Of a stretch of 64,000 nucleotides of DNA, positions 49,540 through 60,500 are shown piece by piece. Location of the stretch: the NCBI RefSeq assembly GCF_963675165.1, contig NC_087387.1, forward strand, positions 5,792,990 through 5,856,989, read 5' to 3'. The position numbers and the translations under genes are program-made. The stretch's first letter is position 1. Every line of letters starts with the position of its first letter. This DNA is from Halichondria panicea (lineage: Eukaryota > Porifera > Demospongiae > Suberitida > Halichondriidae). The notes below the pieces were generated by a model. It saw only the letters and a program-made list of their open reading frames with translations, did no database searches and was not told the origin of the DNA.

Positions 49540-50177
49540 AATTTGCAAATAATACAGGACAAAATTCATTTAAAAATACCCTTAGCTTTTGTGAGTAGCA
49601 ATAGTTTTGCTAGAGCTGCATACATTAACATTTGTATTTATTAGATTCATGAGACAAAGTGATATAGATGTATAAAGACGACCAATTCAACACAATCCAG
49701 CATACACCCACACAACAGCTGTCTCTACGAGTGACCCCACCCTCCAACGTAATCCAGTATATGATTGGTCGATTAAATATTGGCAGTATTTTCCAACTTA
49801 ACTATTATATAGTAACACAATAGGCACACAATGTATAGGACCACACATAATTATAGTCACTAATATAATTTTATGATACAGATTAGGTAGAAAGACATGT
49901 TTGTAGAGTGTTGCAATACACTTGCAGTACGCACTTCAGATCAATGAATTCGATTACACAATCAACTGATCATTTAATTGAGTGTCGTTCAGAATCTCTA
50001 GAATGTAACTGACTTCCTGCTGACCAGTAATAAGTAGTGTGTATAAATCACTGAGTTTGATTGTAAACAGTTGCATTCAGATCGATGCCACAGTGGCTCT
50101 GACCTCTCAATAGATAGGCTACTTTGAAAGAGATACTAATAACTGTAAGAGGATTAAGAGTAGTGGAGAAAACAAAT
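49540..50177. other. Spacer with tail-exon relic
   Basis: Positions 49684-49772 match the S3/S10 tail exon (CAACACAATCCAGCATACAC … CAGTATATGATTGGTCGA), with no adjacent receptor exons. Nothing else recognised. Confidence 0.7.
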
Positions 50178-52000
50178 ATGAAGCTGTTGCTAGTTCTAGC
50201 TTTAAGTTTTATAGTAAGTACACATCAACAGGATCCAAATCCAATTCAAGGTCAGTAAATCTTTAAAATATATGCAGTACATGGAAACATTAATAGTATA
50301 ATGGATAATGAATAAATGACCATTTGAAGGTGATTGTGAATGTGATGGAGATCTCAGACTAGTACATAAAACTGGAGACAACTATGGAGCACTACAAGTC
50401 TGTGACTCTCAACATGGATGGAGGTACATCATTCCATCAGGCTGGACATCAGCAGCTGCTAGACTAGCCTGCAGGGAACTTCGCTATAATATGAGTGAGA
50501 ATGGAGATTACACAACTATTTAATACACTGTTTCTACAGACGCTGCATCAGGAAGTTTGACGCTGTCAAGCAAAGTAGATTACGCCAGAAGAATACGAGA
50601 TGACGTTAATTGTGTTGAGAATGCACATGTACATGTACTAAATGATTGCATTGTTAGCGAAACGGATAAACAAATTGTTGTGACAATTAACTGTGGTATG
50701 TAGACATGCATAAAGTAACATAATAATTATACTCACCTCAATATAATTATAATTTCTACTATTCAGTTGATTGCACTGATGGAGCCATGAGACTAGTGGG
50801 TGGGTCCACAGTCAGTGAAGGCAGACTAGAGATATGCCACAATGGTCAATGGGGGACAATATGCAACCAGGGATGGACAGACAGGAGAGCTGCTCAAGTG
50901 TGCAGTAGACTAGGGCTACCAACCTACAGTGAGTTACTTGGTTATTATTATTCTCAGCAAACATAAGTTTGCATACTTAAACAGATGCTACACTACACCA
51001 ATTCAATGGAGGAGCTGGTTCAGTATACACATACAACTGCCCAACAATGGACAGTGATATTTCTAACTGTATCCAAGAGTCTTCTTGTACTCACTCAATG
51101 GATGTTGGAGTGAAGTGTCTTCCTTTCACTGATGCTTGTGCAGTTCCTGTCGATGAAGTAATTACCCCTGTAGAAACTCCACCAGCTTGTAACTGTCAGC
51201 AATGTACAACACCAACACCAACGTCAACAATTGGAAAGTGTACCCCAGCAAGTGCAGAGGGAGATGGCAATGTCAATGAGGTAACTACCAACAACACGAT
51301 AAGTACCGAAACCTCACAACCAAGTGATGGAGCTATCACAGAGTGCAGTAACACTCAGAGCACAGTCATGAGCACTATTGGGACATTAGGAGCACTCATT
51401 GGTCTATTAGCAGCTGCTCTAGTGATGGTTGTCACTGGATGGATTGTGTCGTGTGTTTACTTACAGAGGAAAATAAACAAGTAAGCTCTAAACTAGCAAC
51501 ATAACCTTATATATAGCAAACTGAAAGCTAAACAAATAAGAGAAAGAACAGCAAATCTGATAATTATATCCTATAGCACAAACAATTCTCGCACACACGC
51601 TCACAGGAAATACAAAGACCACACCCACACAACGTCTGCCTCTACGAGTGACCCCACCCTCCAACTCAACAACCCAGTGTATGATGGTAGCACCACTGTC
51701 CCACACACCACGTACAGCTCTCATGGACCCTCCTATGAGGTCATTGACACTAACGAGGGGGCAGGGCATAGCTATGATGTCATCAGTCATAGGGGTGAAG
51801 CTAGACCACACCCATCTACCACACCCTCTGTGTCGAACGAGGAGTATAGTACGCTAGATACTAGCAGAGAGAATCATTATCACACACTAGAGTGCAATAC
51901 TGGAGATGGCCAATATTCAATGGTTAGACACACTGACCCCCAAGATTACGAGGTGCCCGCCCTCCCTCAGGGGGAAGAGTACTCTACACTGAAGCATTGA
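50178..52000 (+). CDS. S12: two-SRCR receptor with ITAM tail, intact
   Basis: Exons 50178-50250, 50330-50494, 50540-50695, 50767-50928, 50985-51480 and 51607-52000 give 481 residues. Signal peptide MKLLLVLALSFIVSTHQQ; divergent SRCR 1 (GALQVC, ARLACRELRY); canonical SRCR 2 (RLVGGSTVSEGRLEIC, GTICNQGWTDRRAAQVCSRLGLP; later SSC, VKC); stalk with several Cys, then Thr-rich; TM GALIGLLAAALVMVVTGWIV. The tail holds NNPVYDG, YEVIDTNEGAGHSYDVI, EEYSTLDTSRENHYHTL (canonical YxxL-x7-YxxL ITAM), YSMV, DYEVP and a final EEYSTL. TM is shared with S10/S11 and tail with S9, so it appears to be a recombinant of those modules. Phases follow the cluster rule. Confidence 0.87.
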
Positions 52001-52233
52001 TAGTCTACATACTGACTTAACAAGACATACTCAATTATATTTGCCTTTTTTGACATGAAACTTTATTAGCTACTAAAAGTTTGCAATCACTGAATGAACA
52101 CATGCACCAAGCTGTTGTATTATAAGCACTGAAGGTATTGATAAACTTATTTTCTTGTTTTCAATAACTGTATGGACAACTTTGATATGTTAATTTGTGT
52201 TTCATTATAGTGGTACTAAATACACTGTACAAC

Positions 52234-52903
52234 ATGGACCCAAACACAGCGACCAATGGGAAGCCAGTGCCCCCCTCCTCTTAGATACCGACACAGCGAC
52301 CAATGGGAAGCCAGTGCCCCCCTCCTCTTAGATACTGACACAGCTACCAAGGGGAAGCTAGTGCCCCCCTCCTCTTAGATACCGACACAGCTACCAACGG
52401 GAAGCCAGTGCCCCCCTCCTCTTAGATACTGACACAGCGACCAATGGGAAGCCAGTGCCCCCCTCCTCTTAGATACCGACACAGCGACCAATGGGAAGCC
52501 AGTGCCCCCCTCCTCTTAGATACCGACACAGCGACCAATGGGAAGCCAGTGCCCCCCTCCTCTTAGATACTGACACAGCTACCAACGGGAAGCCAGTGCC
52601 CCCCTCCTCTTAGATACCGACACAGCTACCAACGGGAAGCCAGTGCCCCCCTCCTCTTAGATACTGACACAGCGACCAATGGGAAGCCAGTGCCCCCCTC
52701 CTCTTAGATACCGACACAGCGACCAATGGGAAGCCAGTGCCCCCCCCTTTTTAGATACCGACACAGCGACCAATGGGAAGCCAGTGCCCCCCTCCTCTTA
52801 GATACTGACACCGCGATCAATGGGAAGCCAGTGCCCCCCTCCTCTTAGATACTGACACAGCGACCAATGGGAAGCCAGTGCCCCCCTCCTCCTAGATACT
52901 GAC
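52234..52903. repeat. 47-bp minisatellite, ~14 units
   Basis: Tandem units of about 47 bp (GACACAGCGACCAATGGGAA plus GCCAGTGCCCCCCTCCTCTT plus AGATACC) run without a break. Variants CTACCAACGGG and CGACCAATGGG alternate, suggesting higher-order duplication. The first unit carries a short frame (MDPNTATNGKPVPPSS, stop), and every unit repeats the TAG, so no long protein is encoded. Confidence 0.9.
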
Positions 52904-53119
52904 ACTCACAATTAAAGACAAGGATTCAGAAACCCCACACGCTGACACTAAACTTTGAACTACGTAAAGGCAACATATCTACGTACCCACTATCAGTATC
53001 AAAACACTGTGTAAGGAATTGTGGCTAGTATTATAAGAATAAATACTCATAATGAATGGCATATGATCGTAAAATGTACAGATGGTACGTACATGACAGT
53101 GCAGTTAGTCAAGTTCAAG

Positions 53120-54442
53120 ATGAAGTTTGTATTTGTACTACTAGTAACAGCAATTCAGTGCAAACTTTCCATTGGGCAACGTCCTATGGGTAAGTTAATT
53201 ATTATCATAAGATAACATGAACACTTTATGGCATTCGTTTGCATAATTATAGAATGCAGTCATTCTGTGGAACTTCTTATACAACTTCTTATACAAGTTA
53301 ATGGACCACCATGCCCGAATATTTGCAGTGATGCTCCGAGAAATAACTTGATAGATGATATTATAGGCAGTTGTAACTTGAACCCAGTAGGGGTCGCATA
53401 ACGATTAATGTAACAGACATTCAGAGAGATTCATGCTCTCCGGTATTATCACCATCATGCCCCACTACAACCACGGTCATTACAGAGTACTTGAGTATCA
53501 CACCAACAAACTACTGTCTACAGTATACACACACCAAGGAAATGTCTACAACAGTAGGGACCTTCAATACCGACGCAGCTACTGTAGACACTAACAGTAG
53601 TCAAGTGATACTAGGAGCATTCATATAGCTGTACTAGCAGCACTGCTGGTTGCAGTAACTGTAGGATAGATAGTCACTTGTGTGGTCAACAGAAGGAAAG
53701 ATATAGCTTTGACTACAAGGTATACTAGCAAACTAGAAGCACACTGTTTAACTAGTCTATACTTCCATATAGTATACTACAACGCTTTGCGAGTGATGGT
53801 AATACATGCAAGTATCAGTATATACGTAGGTCTTGTGATCTTATTTTTGTAAAGCCAATAGCACTCGCAAAGTTTGGATAATTATGTTGATGCTTGCAAA
53901 ACATTGCAGTAATAGCTAGTAGCAAATAGTTTTTACATGAGAAAATAACACTTGTAAACACACACACACACACATGCATGCATACAAACTTGCAGTAACA
54001 AAGATAACGCTCTAAAAAACCCAGCGTACGATTCCAAACATGTCCAGGTTACCAAGGCAACCCGTCTGCTCGCACACAGACAGGCTACAGCTCACAGGGT
54101 CCGGCCTACGAACAGGTCAGGGTTGACACGGGAACTGACTATGATGTCATCAATCGCAGTGGACCACGCCCACCAACCACACACCCTGACCAAGACTACA
54201 GTACATTGGATACTAACGAGCAAGAGCATGACTATCATGTGCTAGAGTCCACCAATGCAGGGGATCCAACAGCTGTGGGAGGTGACTATCATGTGCTAGA
54301 GTCAACCAATGCAGAGGGTCCAACAGCTGTGGGGGGTCAAGAGCATGACTATCATGTGCTAGAGTCCCCCAATGCAGGGGGTCCAACAGCTGTGGGAGGT
54401 CAAGAGCCTCAAGACAACAAGATACCGCTCAGAAAAATGTAA
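53120..54442 (+). pseudogene. S13: Cys-rich non-SRCR receptor pseudogene with repeated ITAM tail
   Basis: Exon 1 (53120-53189) encodes a signal peptide (MKFVFVLLVTAIQCKLSIG). The next exon (from about 53254) is homologous to S14 but has a one-base shift near 53395 (GTAGGGGTCGCATAACG), two extra bases in the TM (GCATTCATATAGCTG) and TAG for Trp in the conserved TM end (GGATAGATAGTC). The tail region (about 53998-54442) has NPAYD, YEQVRVDTGTDYDVI, DYSTLDTNEQEHDYHVL (YxxL-x8-YxxL ITAM) and three copies of a ~21-residue DYHVLES…AVGG repeat, with another shift between the first and second Tyr. Several independent lesions mark it as a pseudogene. Confidence 0.7.
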
Positions 54443-55670
54443 GCTACGTAAGAGACAGTGTGCATGTGTTTGCAGAAAACTAATTCAACAGTTTATAAAC
54501 AACCTTCATAATTATTTAGTTTGTATTCTAAGTTCAGTAGAATTAGATTATAATATTGATTTGTACTTGCACACTCTTAGTCCCCAAATATCAGACACAG
54601 AACATGAAGGGTACAACTGAAGCACTGTACAGTATGAGATGAGGTACTATACATAAGAGGTGGAATAGACTACAAGTAGGCACTTGTGTATATACATTGG
54701 AGACTATTGCATGTGCTGGGATTGGAGGTTAACATAAGCCAAATACTCAGGATTTAAAAGGACAACATAACTTTTGATTCACTCGGTACATAACTGATCC
54801 TAGGTGATTTTCAGTGAATATGAGCCATATTATAAATCCAGGGAATATAGCTCATAAATTATGTTTATACTTCCTACAGGCACTTATTCAAAATGTACAC
54901 AGCAAAATAGCAATACAGAAAAGTTTGTGTAGACTTTGTTGTGTGCTGAGCTTAGCTAGCAGTCTAAGCTATACTTACTACTGTTTATTAGATCTGTAAC
55001 GATGCAGTCAAATTCTTGCTCTGTGCTTTCTAGTCAAGGCTGTAACTCAGATCGAGGTAAGAGAAGTATAAATCGTGTTGTTCATATTTGCAGTGCAAAA
55101 CGACAGCTGCTGATATATAGGTGGGCATAAAGAGCTCTCATATCTGACGCTGTAACTGGTCTAACTGCATAATTATTCTGAGGCAGAAGTGGCTGTGAGA
55201 GCAAGCTTGACTGTCTCTATTGATGTTCAGATGACTGTTTTGCTATATTATTGCAGCAAATAAATCAGTTGACAATGTTAACTGGTTGCTTAGTAATTAT
55301 GGCTTAAAACAACCAATGCCGAGGGCGTTTATAGTTAACTAGTCAATACTATAACTTATGGTCCACTACATTCGAATTTATGGCAACGTAAACTATAGAT
55401 TCTAACACCCACAACTATAAGAAAATGGTTTCACAAACCCTAAAAGTTGATGCTAACCTTTGAAGTACGTATAGGCAGACATATGCTACTAACAGAATAA
55501 AAACACTATATAAGGAATTATATGACAACTGTTATTAAGAAAATATGCATCAGTCCGTGTGGATTGGGTGGGATTAAGTTGAATAGGCAAAATTATAGCT
55601 GTTAAATATACAGAAGATCGTACATTATAATAGGTGCAGTTATTTAGTGCTCTAAAGCTCAACTATCAAG
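54443..55670. other. Non-coding spacer S13-S14
   Basis: About 1.2 kb AT-rich sequence. No exon, tRNA, tandem array or clear inverted-repeat element seen. Confidence 0.45.
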
Positions 55671-56296
55671 ATGAAGTTTGTATTTGTACTATTACTAGCA
55701 GCAATTCACTGCAAACTTTCCATTGGGGACAGACAAAATGATAATCGTAAGTTGGGCAATACTCAACACGAGAAAGTATGATATTGTACTACATCATAGA
55801 ATGCAATCGTGCTAGGGATCGTCTCTCGGGAATTGGTGGAGAATGTGCAACTATTCGCAATTGTTGTCTAGAAAGTGACTACGATTGCCCAGTAAATTTA
55901 TTGAGAGAGAGATGCAATTGCCGTTCAGACTCACTGGAGCCTTGCATGACAGTGACAGTAACAGCCACTGACATGATAACCTACGCTCCCCCAGCACCAT
56001 CATACTCCACTACTCACACAGTGTCCTACGCTCCACCAGCACCATCATACTCCACTACAACCACGGTCATTACAGAGTACTTGAGTATCACACCAACAAA
56101 CTGTCTACAGTCTACACACACCAAGGAAATGTCTACAACAATAGGGACAGTCATTACTGACACAGCTACCGGAAGAGCTACGAATAACAGTTGTCCAAGG
56201 ACCGCATGTAACAGCAGTCTAGTGATACTAGGAGCATTCACAGCTGTACTAGCAGCACTGCTGGTTGCAGTAACTACAGGATGGATAGTCACTTGA
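55671..56296 (+). CDS. S14: Cys-rich non-SRCR membrane protein, tail lost
   Basis: Exons 55671-55746 and 55800-56296 give 190 residues: signal peptide (MKFVFVLLLAAIHCKLSIG), a short domain with eight Cys between ~26 and 75 (ECATIRNCC, CPVNLLRERCNC), a Pro/Thr/Tyr stalk with a duplicated YAPPAPSYSTT unit, and a TM (ILGAFTAVLAALLVAVTTGW). It stops at TGA 56294-56296 directly after GWIVT: GACTTT has been inserted relative to S13 (GTCACTTGTGTGG). Exon phases and the W-I-V-T/S end match the SRCR receptors, but no SRCR domain is present. The eight-Cys domain is not one I can name. It may be a tailless receptor or a decaying gene. Confidence 0.65.
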
Positions 56297-56559
56297 CTTT
56301 GTGTGGTCAACAGAAGGAAAGATAAAGCTCTGACTACAAGGTACTAGTGAACTAGAATCACACAGTATAATGTTACTTAGACTAAGAGTTTTATAGTCTA
56401 CTAGCACTGCAAGTGATAGATCGTGATATCATATAAAAGTTCCAGTTATAATTCTGTGCGATCATAACATTGTGAAGCCATTAATTAGCACTCGCAAAGT
56501 TTGCATAACAATTATGTTTGATGCTCACAAAGAATTACAGCATACAAACAGTACTTACT

Positions 56560-56850
56560 TTTGTAGGTGAGAAGACAACGTTTGTATGCATGCACACACA
56601 TGCACCCAAACACAAACATGTATACTTGCAGGGCTGACACAGGAACTGACTATGATGTCTTGATCGCAATGGACCACACCCACCAACCACACACGTACAC
56701 CCTGTCCCTATATCTGACCAAGACTACAGTACGTTGGATACTGACGAGCAAGAGCATGACTATCATGTGCTAGAGTCCACCAATGCAGGGGGTCCAACAG
56801 CTGTGGGGAGTCAAGAGCATGAGTCGGGTAGTTGCTTATGTGAGTACTAT
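56560..56850 (+). pseudogene. Relic of S14 tail exon
   Basis: From about 56632 the sequence matches the S13 tail (ACAGGAACTGACTATGATGT, CAAGACTACAGTACGTTGGA, GACTATCATGTGCTAGAGTC), but a small insertion and deletions break the frame. It is cut short after one YHVL repeat. Confidence 0.7.
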
Positions 56851-57199
56851 CAACACCAACACCAATATTGAGCTCAAAACTGCATACATTAAAAGTCAGC
56901 ATTTCAGATATACATGTGCAATGATGCTTGGCCAAAGCCGGCAACGATTTTAATCAATTATATACATGCATGCATCCATCGTTAATATCCCATGCAACTT
57001 GATTATTACATGCACAGCCTCATAATGAAAAGAGGATTACAGGCATACAATAATTATATTGGACCATACCGCAAAGACAGTGATTTATATTCACTGACAT
57101 AATTATATGAACTATACAGACACACCTCAGTTACAAACAGCTTGTATAGTGTTAAAGGTGGATAGCATTTTAACTCCCACCCCCTCTTTCCTCACACAG
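56851..57199. other. Duplication junction region
   Basis: Unique sequence until about 57170, where similarity to the last ARID2 intron (14803 onward, CACCCCCTCTTTCCTCACAC) begins abruptly. This is the left breakpoint of the second ARID2/NUP205 segment. No gene seen. Confidence 0.6.
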
Positions 57200-57311
57200 G
57201 AAACTCCTCCCCTTTGAAGCTCAGCTCTCGGAGGTGGCGTGTTCAAATAGTGAAGCCAGCAACGCAATATCAGAGACATTATATCTCACGTATCACTCTG
57301 AGTTGTCATGA
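57200..57311 (+). pseudogene. ARID2: Duplicated ARID2 terminal exon
   Basis: This matches ARID2 exon 16 (14826-14937) over all 112 bases, including the acceptor and the TGA, with two changes that alter the protein (CGG to CAG, ATG to ACG). No other ARID2 exons precede it, so it is an orphan exon carried in the segmental duplication. Confidence 0.93.
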
Positions 57312-57533
57312 CAACCATTACATTATCAATTCTAATACACATACTCATTACTGCTATTATTTATATGCAAAGAAACATCACTTTGAAATGGATTTCATTA
57401 CAATATAGCACTGCACCTAGCGTCAAATTTAAATTAAAGTTATAATTACATATTTCTAAAATTGGCCTAGAAACGTTCAGTACTAAGATTAGTATTTTTC
57501 AAGAGTTTCATGGGTCGTGTGATAGTCATGTGA

Positions 57534-60500
57534 TCAGATATCTGTTCGGACATCAGCCTTCAGTTTGAGCAGTCTCCTCACTCTCCTCACTAGAGCCTGC
57601 ACAAACCCAACCCTCAACTCCACCCTAGCCGAGAACTGAGCCTGTGTGTGTGGTGGTGGTGGGAGGGATAATTACGAGTGTGTGTGTGTGTGTGGTGGGA
57701 GGGATAATTACGAGTGTGTGTGTGCGCGTACTGTGATATAGACCTACATTGCTCATAAATTATACATTAATTGTAGCTAGCAGCTTATACACTTCATGTG
57801 TAATAATTATGGTATGCCCGATACTATAGGAGCAACGGAGAATACGGAGCGTATTTGCATGCATGCTTTGTATATAACTATATACAGAGATATGGCATTT
57901 CATAGTAATTAGGGGGAGGGACTGTACGTACGTGTGAGCCCTCAAACTGACGTATTATAGTGACAGTGCACACACAGTCATGCAAGTAGTGTTCGTATTA
58001 CTACAATGTTTTGTGAGTGAAAATGCAACAGGATCATGCATGATGTCATACTGTAACATTTACTGGTCTTTGCGATTATAGTGACACCATAAAAATTCAC
58101 AAACATTTGCATTAATAGCTATACCATACCTCTTCCACGTCCAGGAGCTTCTTGAAGAGACCGTCAGTGAGGCTCTTGCCAATGTCTATCTTAAGGGACT
58201 CCAGGTCTGCTGCACTCACTCCCTCCCCCACCGAAGACAGGTCAAAGGTCAAATCACCGCTCTGGGTGGCACCATACTCTGCGAACAGAAATGACTTTGC
58301 AGATTTTGTCATTGTACAAACACGTATTCATTAATTCTTAGTTTTTGCCACTGACCTTGCAATCGTCTCATAGAGGATCGAGCCATACCCACCATCTGGG
58401 GGTCAGAGGTCACCGGCTTACAGTGTACGAGGTAGTACTGCAGGTGTCTCCACAACAGGTACAGCAGGTTCTCAATCAAGTCTGATTAATAGGGGTCAGA
58501 GGAAATACATACTCGCTTAGGAAATAATTGTATGTATATATAGCTGTCACAGTGATCAGCAGACTGAAAGAGGACACATAGGCTATGGAGATTTGGGGTC
58601 CTGGCTGTATTATAAGAGGGTGACCTGCTTTATAGGATGATCTGGCTAAGTATGAGCTTTCCCCTTGCAAATGGAATATTTTGTGTGAAAAAGCAGTCTG
58701 TAATTTTTCTATTAAGATAGGTCTTCCAATTAAGGGCAGCCACTACAAATACATTTCTTGGTGTGAAAAGTAAACGAAAGCACAAGACAATAATACTTGT
58801 ATAGGATACATGCGTAGTGCTGTAGCTCTTGCTTCCTGTTAGTGACGAGTTGCTTGAGGCGTTGTCTGGCCACTGTCTGCTGTTGAGCAGGAGAGAGCTT
58901 GTCCACAGTCATGTTGGCAGGTAAGAGCTGTACAAGCAAGACTGTTATAACACTTGAAATGCATTATTACAAGTCAACTAAAAACCGGATTAACAGCTAA
59001 CGAACGCAGATGCATGTACATAGAGTTGATTTTGATTGTCAACTGGACTCAGTCTGGTTTGATTTCCACCGACCTCGCCACTACAGAGCTCTTTAGTACA
59101 GTGCATATCCTAAGTAACCGTGACTATCTCATACCGTTCTAACATCTTCCATTCCCAACGTTCCACTTTCTAGCTTCCGGTTCTTCTGTTGATGTGTCTC
59201 CAATGACGACCCGTAACCATCCACACACTCTTTCAAGTGCTGAATGAGCAGTCCTAATGAGTGGGGGTGGGCTCCCGACATGGGTGCAAAGGTCGCTCTG
59301 CTGGATGGCATCGTTATGGCTTCAGCAAGGTGTGGGGTGAGAAGGATACGACAGTAGGGAGAGGAGAACTCCGTGCCTGTAGAAACAATTGAACATTAGA
59401 ATTAACTTTGTTACATTATTTATGCACATTGTATAAACAATAATTTTTTTGTCATATCAATAAAAAAAAAATTCGACGAGGATGGGATTGGAACCCACGC
59501 GTGCAGAGCACAATGGATTAGCAGTCCATCGCCTTAACCACTCGGCCACCTCGTCTCACATTGAACAGAGAACAATAAGACCACAACCGTGCTAATAGCT
59601 TACTTGCACAATATTCACCCACAAATTCACCTCCAATTGTCATGGCAACTCGGCAGTAGGAGACGAGGTTGGTGGCAATCTGTTGAACGACCAATGAGGC
59701 GTCCTCATTGATCATAAGGTCCACACCTCTCACACCATCCCCACCCTCGCTCTGGGTCACCTGATTTACGAGTGACTTCCAATTCTGTCGAGAAATAAAA
59801 TTAAAGTAAATTCACTATTAAAATAACTATTCCGTACAATTTACGCAAGTATAATTAACATAATTATGATGAAGGTACAATTGTTGTTATACAGTAACTA
59901 ACTAATCCGGCCGGCCAACGTATATAGTTTCCTCAAAAGTCGCACAATACAATTTAAGCAACCTCTCAGGCCTATATAGTAAACGCGAAAAAAATATTGT
60001 GCATTGAAAATTGTAGCCACCACTTCGAAACTTCTGGGCACATTACTGTTAGTACTATATACAAATACTGACCTGTTTGGACCAGTACTGTGGTAGTAGT
60101 GTGAGCATGAGTCGCTGTAGACGAACCAGACCAGAGCCAATGGGTGTGGCCATTTGGGACGACCAATCATGACCTGCCAAAGCGGAGGAAATGATTACCA
60201 TCAAACACCATATAGTGTTACCGATATATATATATATACCGTATAACTGGAATTTAGTGGGAGTTTTAATTTGGGGATTTGGTGAATTTTACCGAATTAA
60301 AAAAACAGACACAACGTCACTGCTGCTGCAGTAGTGGTTTGAGACGCTAAAAATAAGCGAATTAAGCCGGTTCAAATGGCAATATAATAATCACCAATGA
60401 CGGTACGAGTATGGAAACATGTACAATGTTACATATACTTTACGAGTACAAATATACCTACTTGAAAAAAAGTACTTCAAATAATTATACCTAGTACAGG

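Noticed and set aside
52234-52290. Short frame MDPNTATNGKPVPPSS as a peptide gene
   Set aside because: Part of the first minisatellite unit; every unit carries the same stop and there is no signal peptide.
53810-53890. Possible small RNA or MITE in the S13 TM-tail intron
   Set aside because: AT-rich with short inverted words, but no consistent ends or target duplication.
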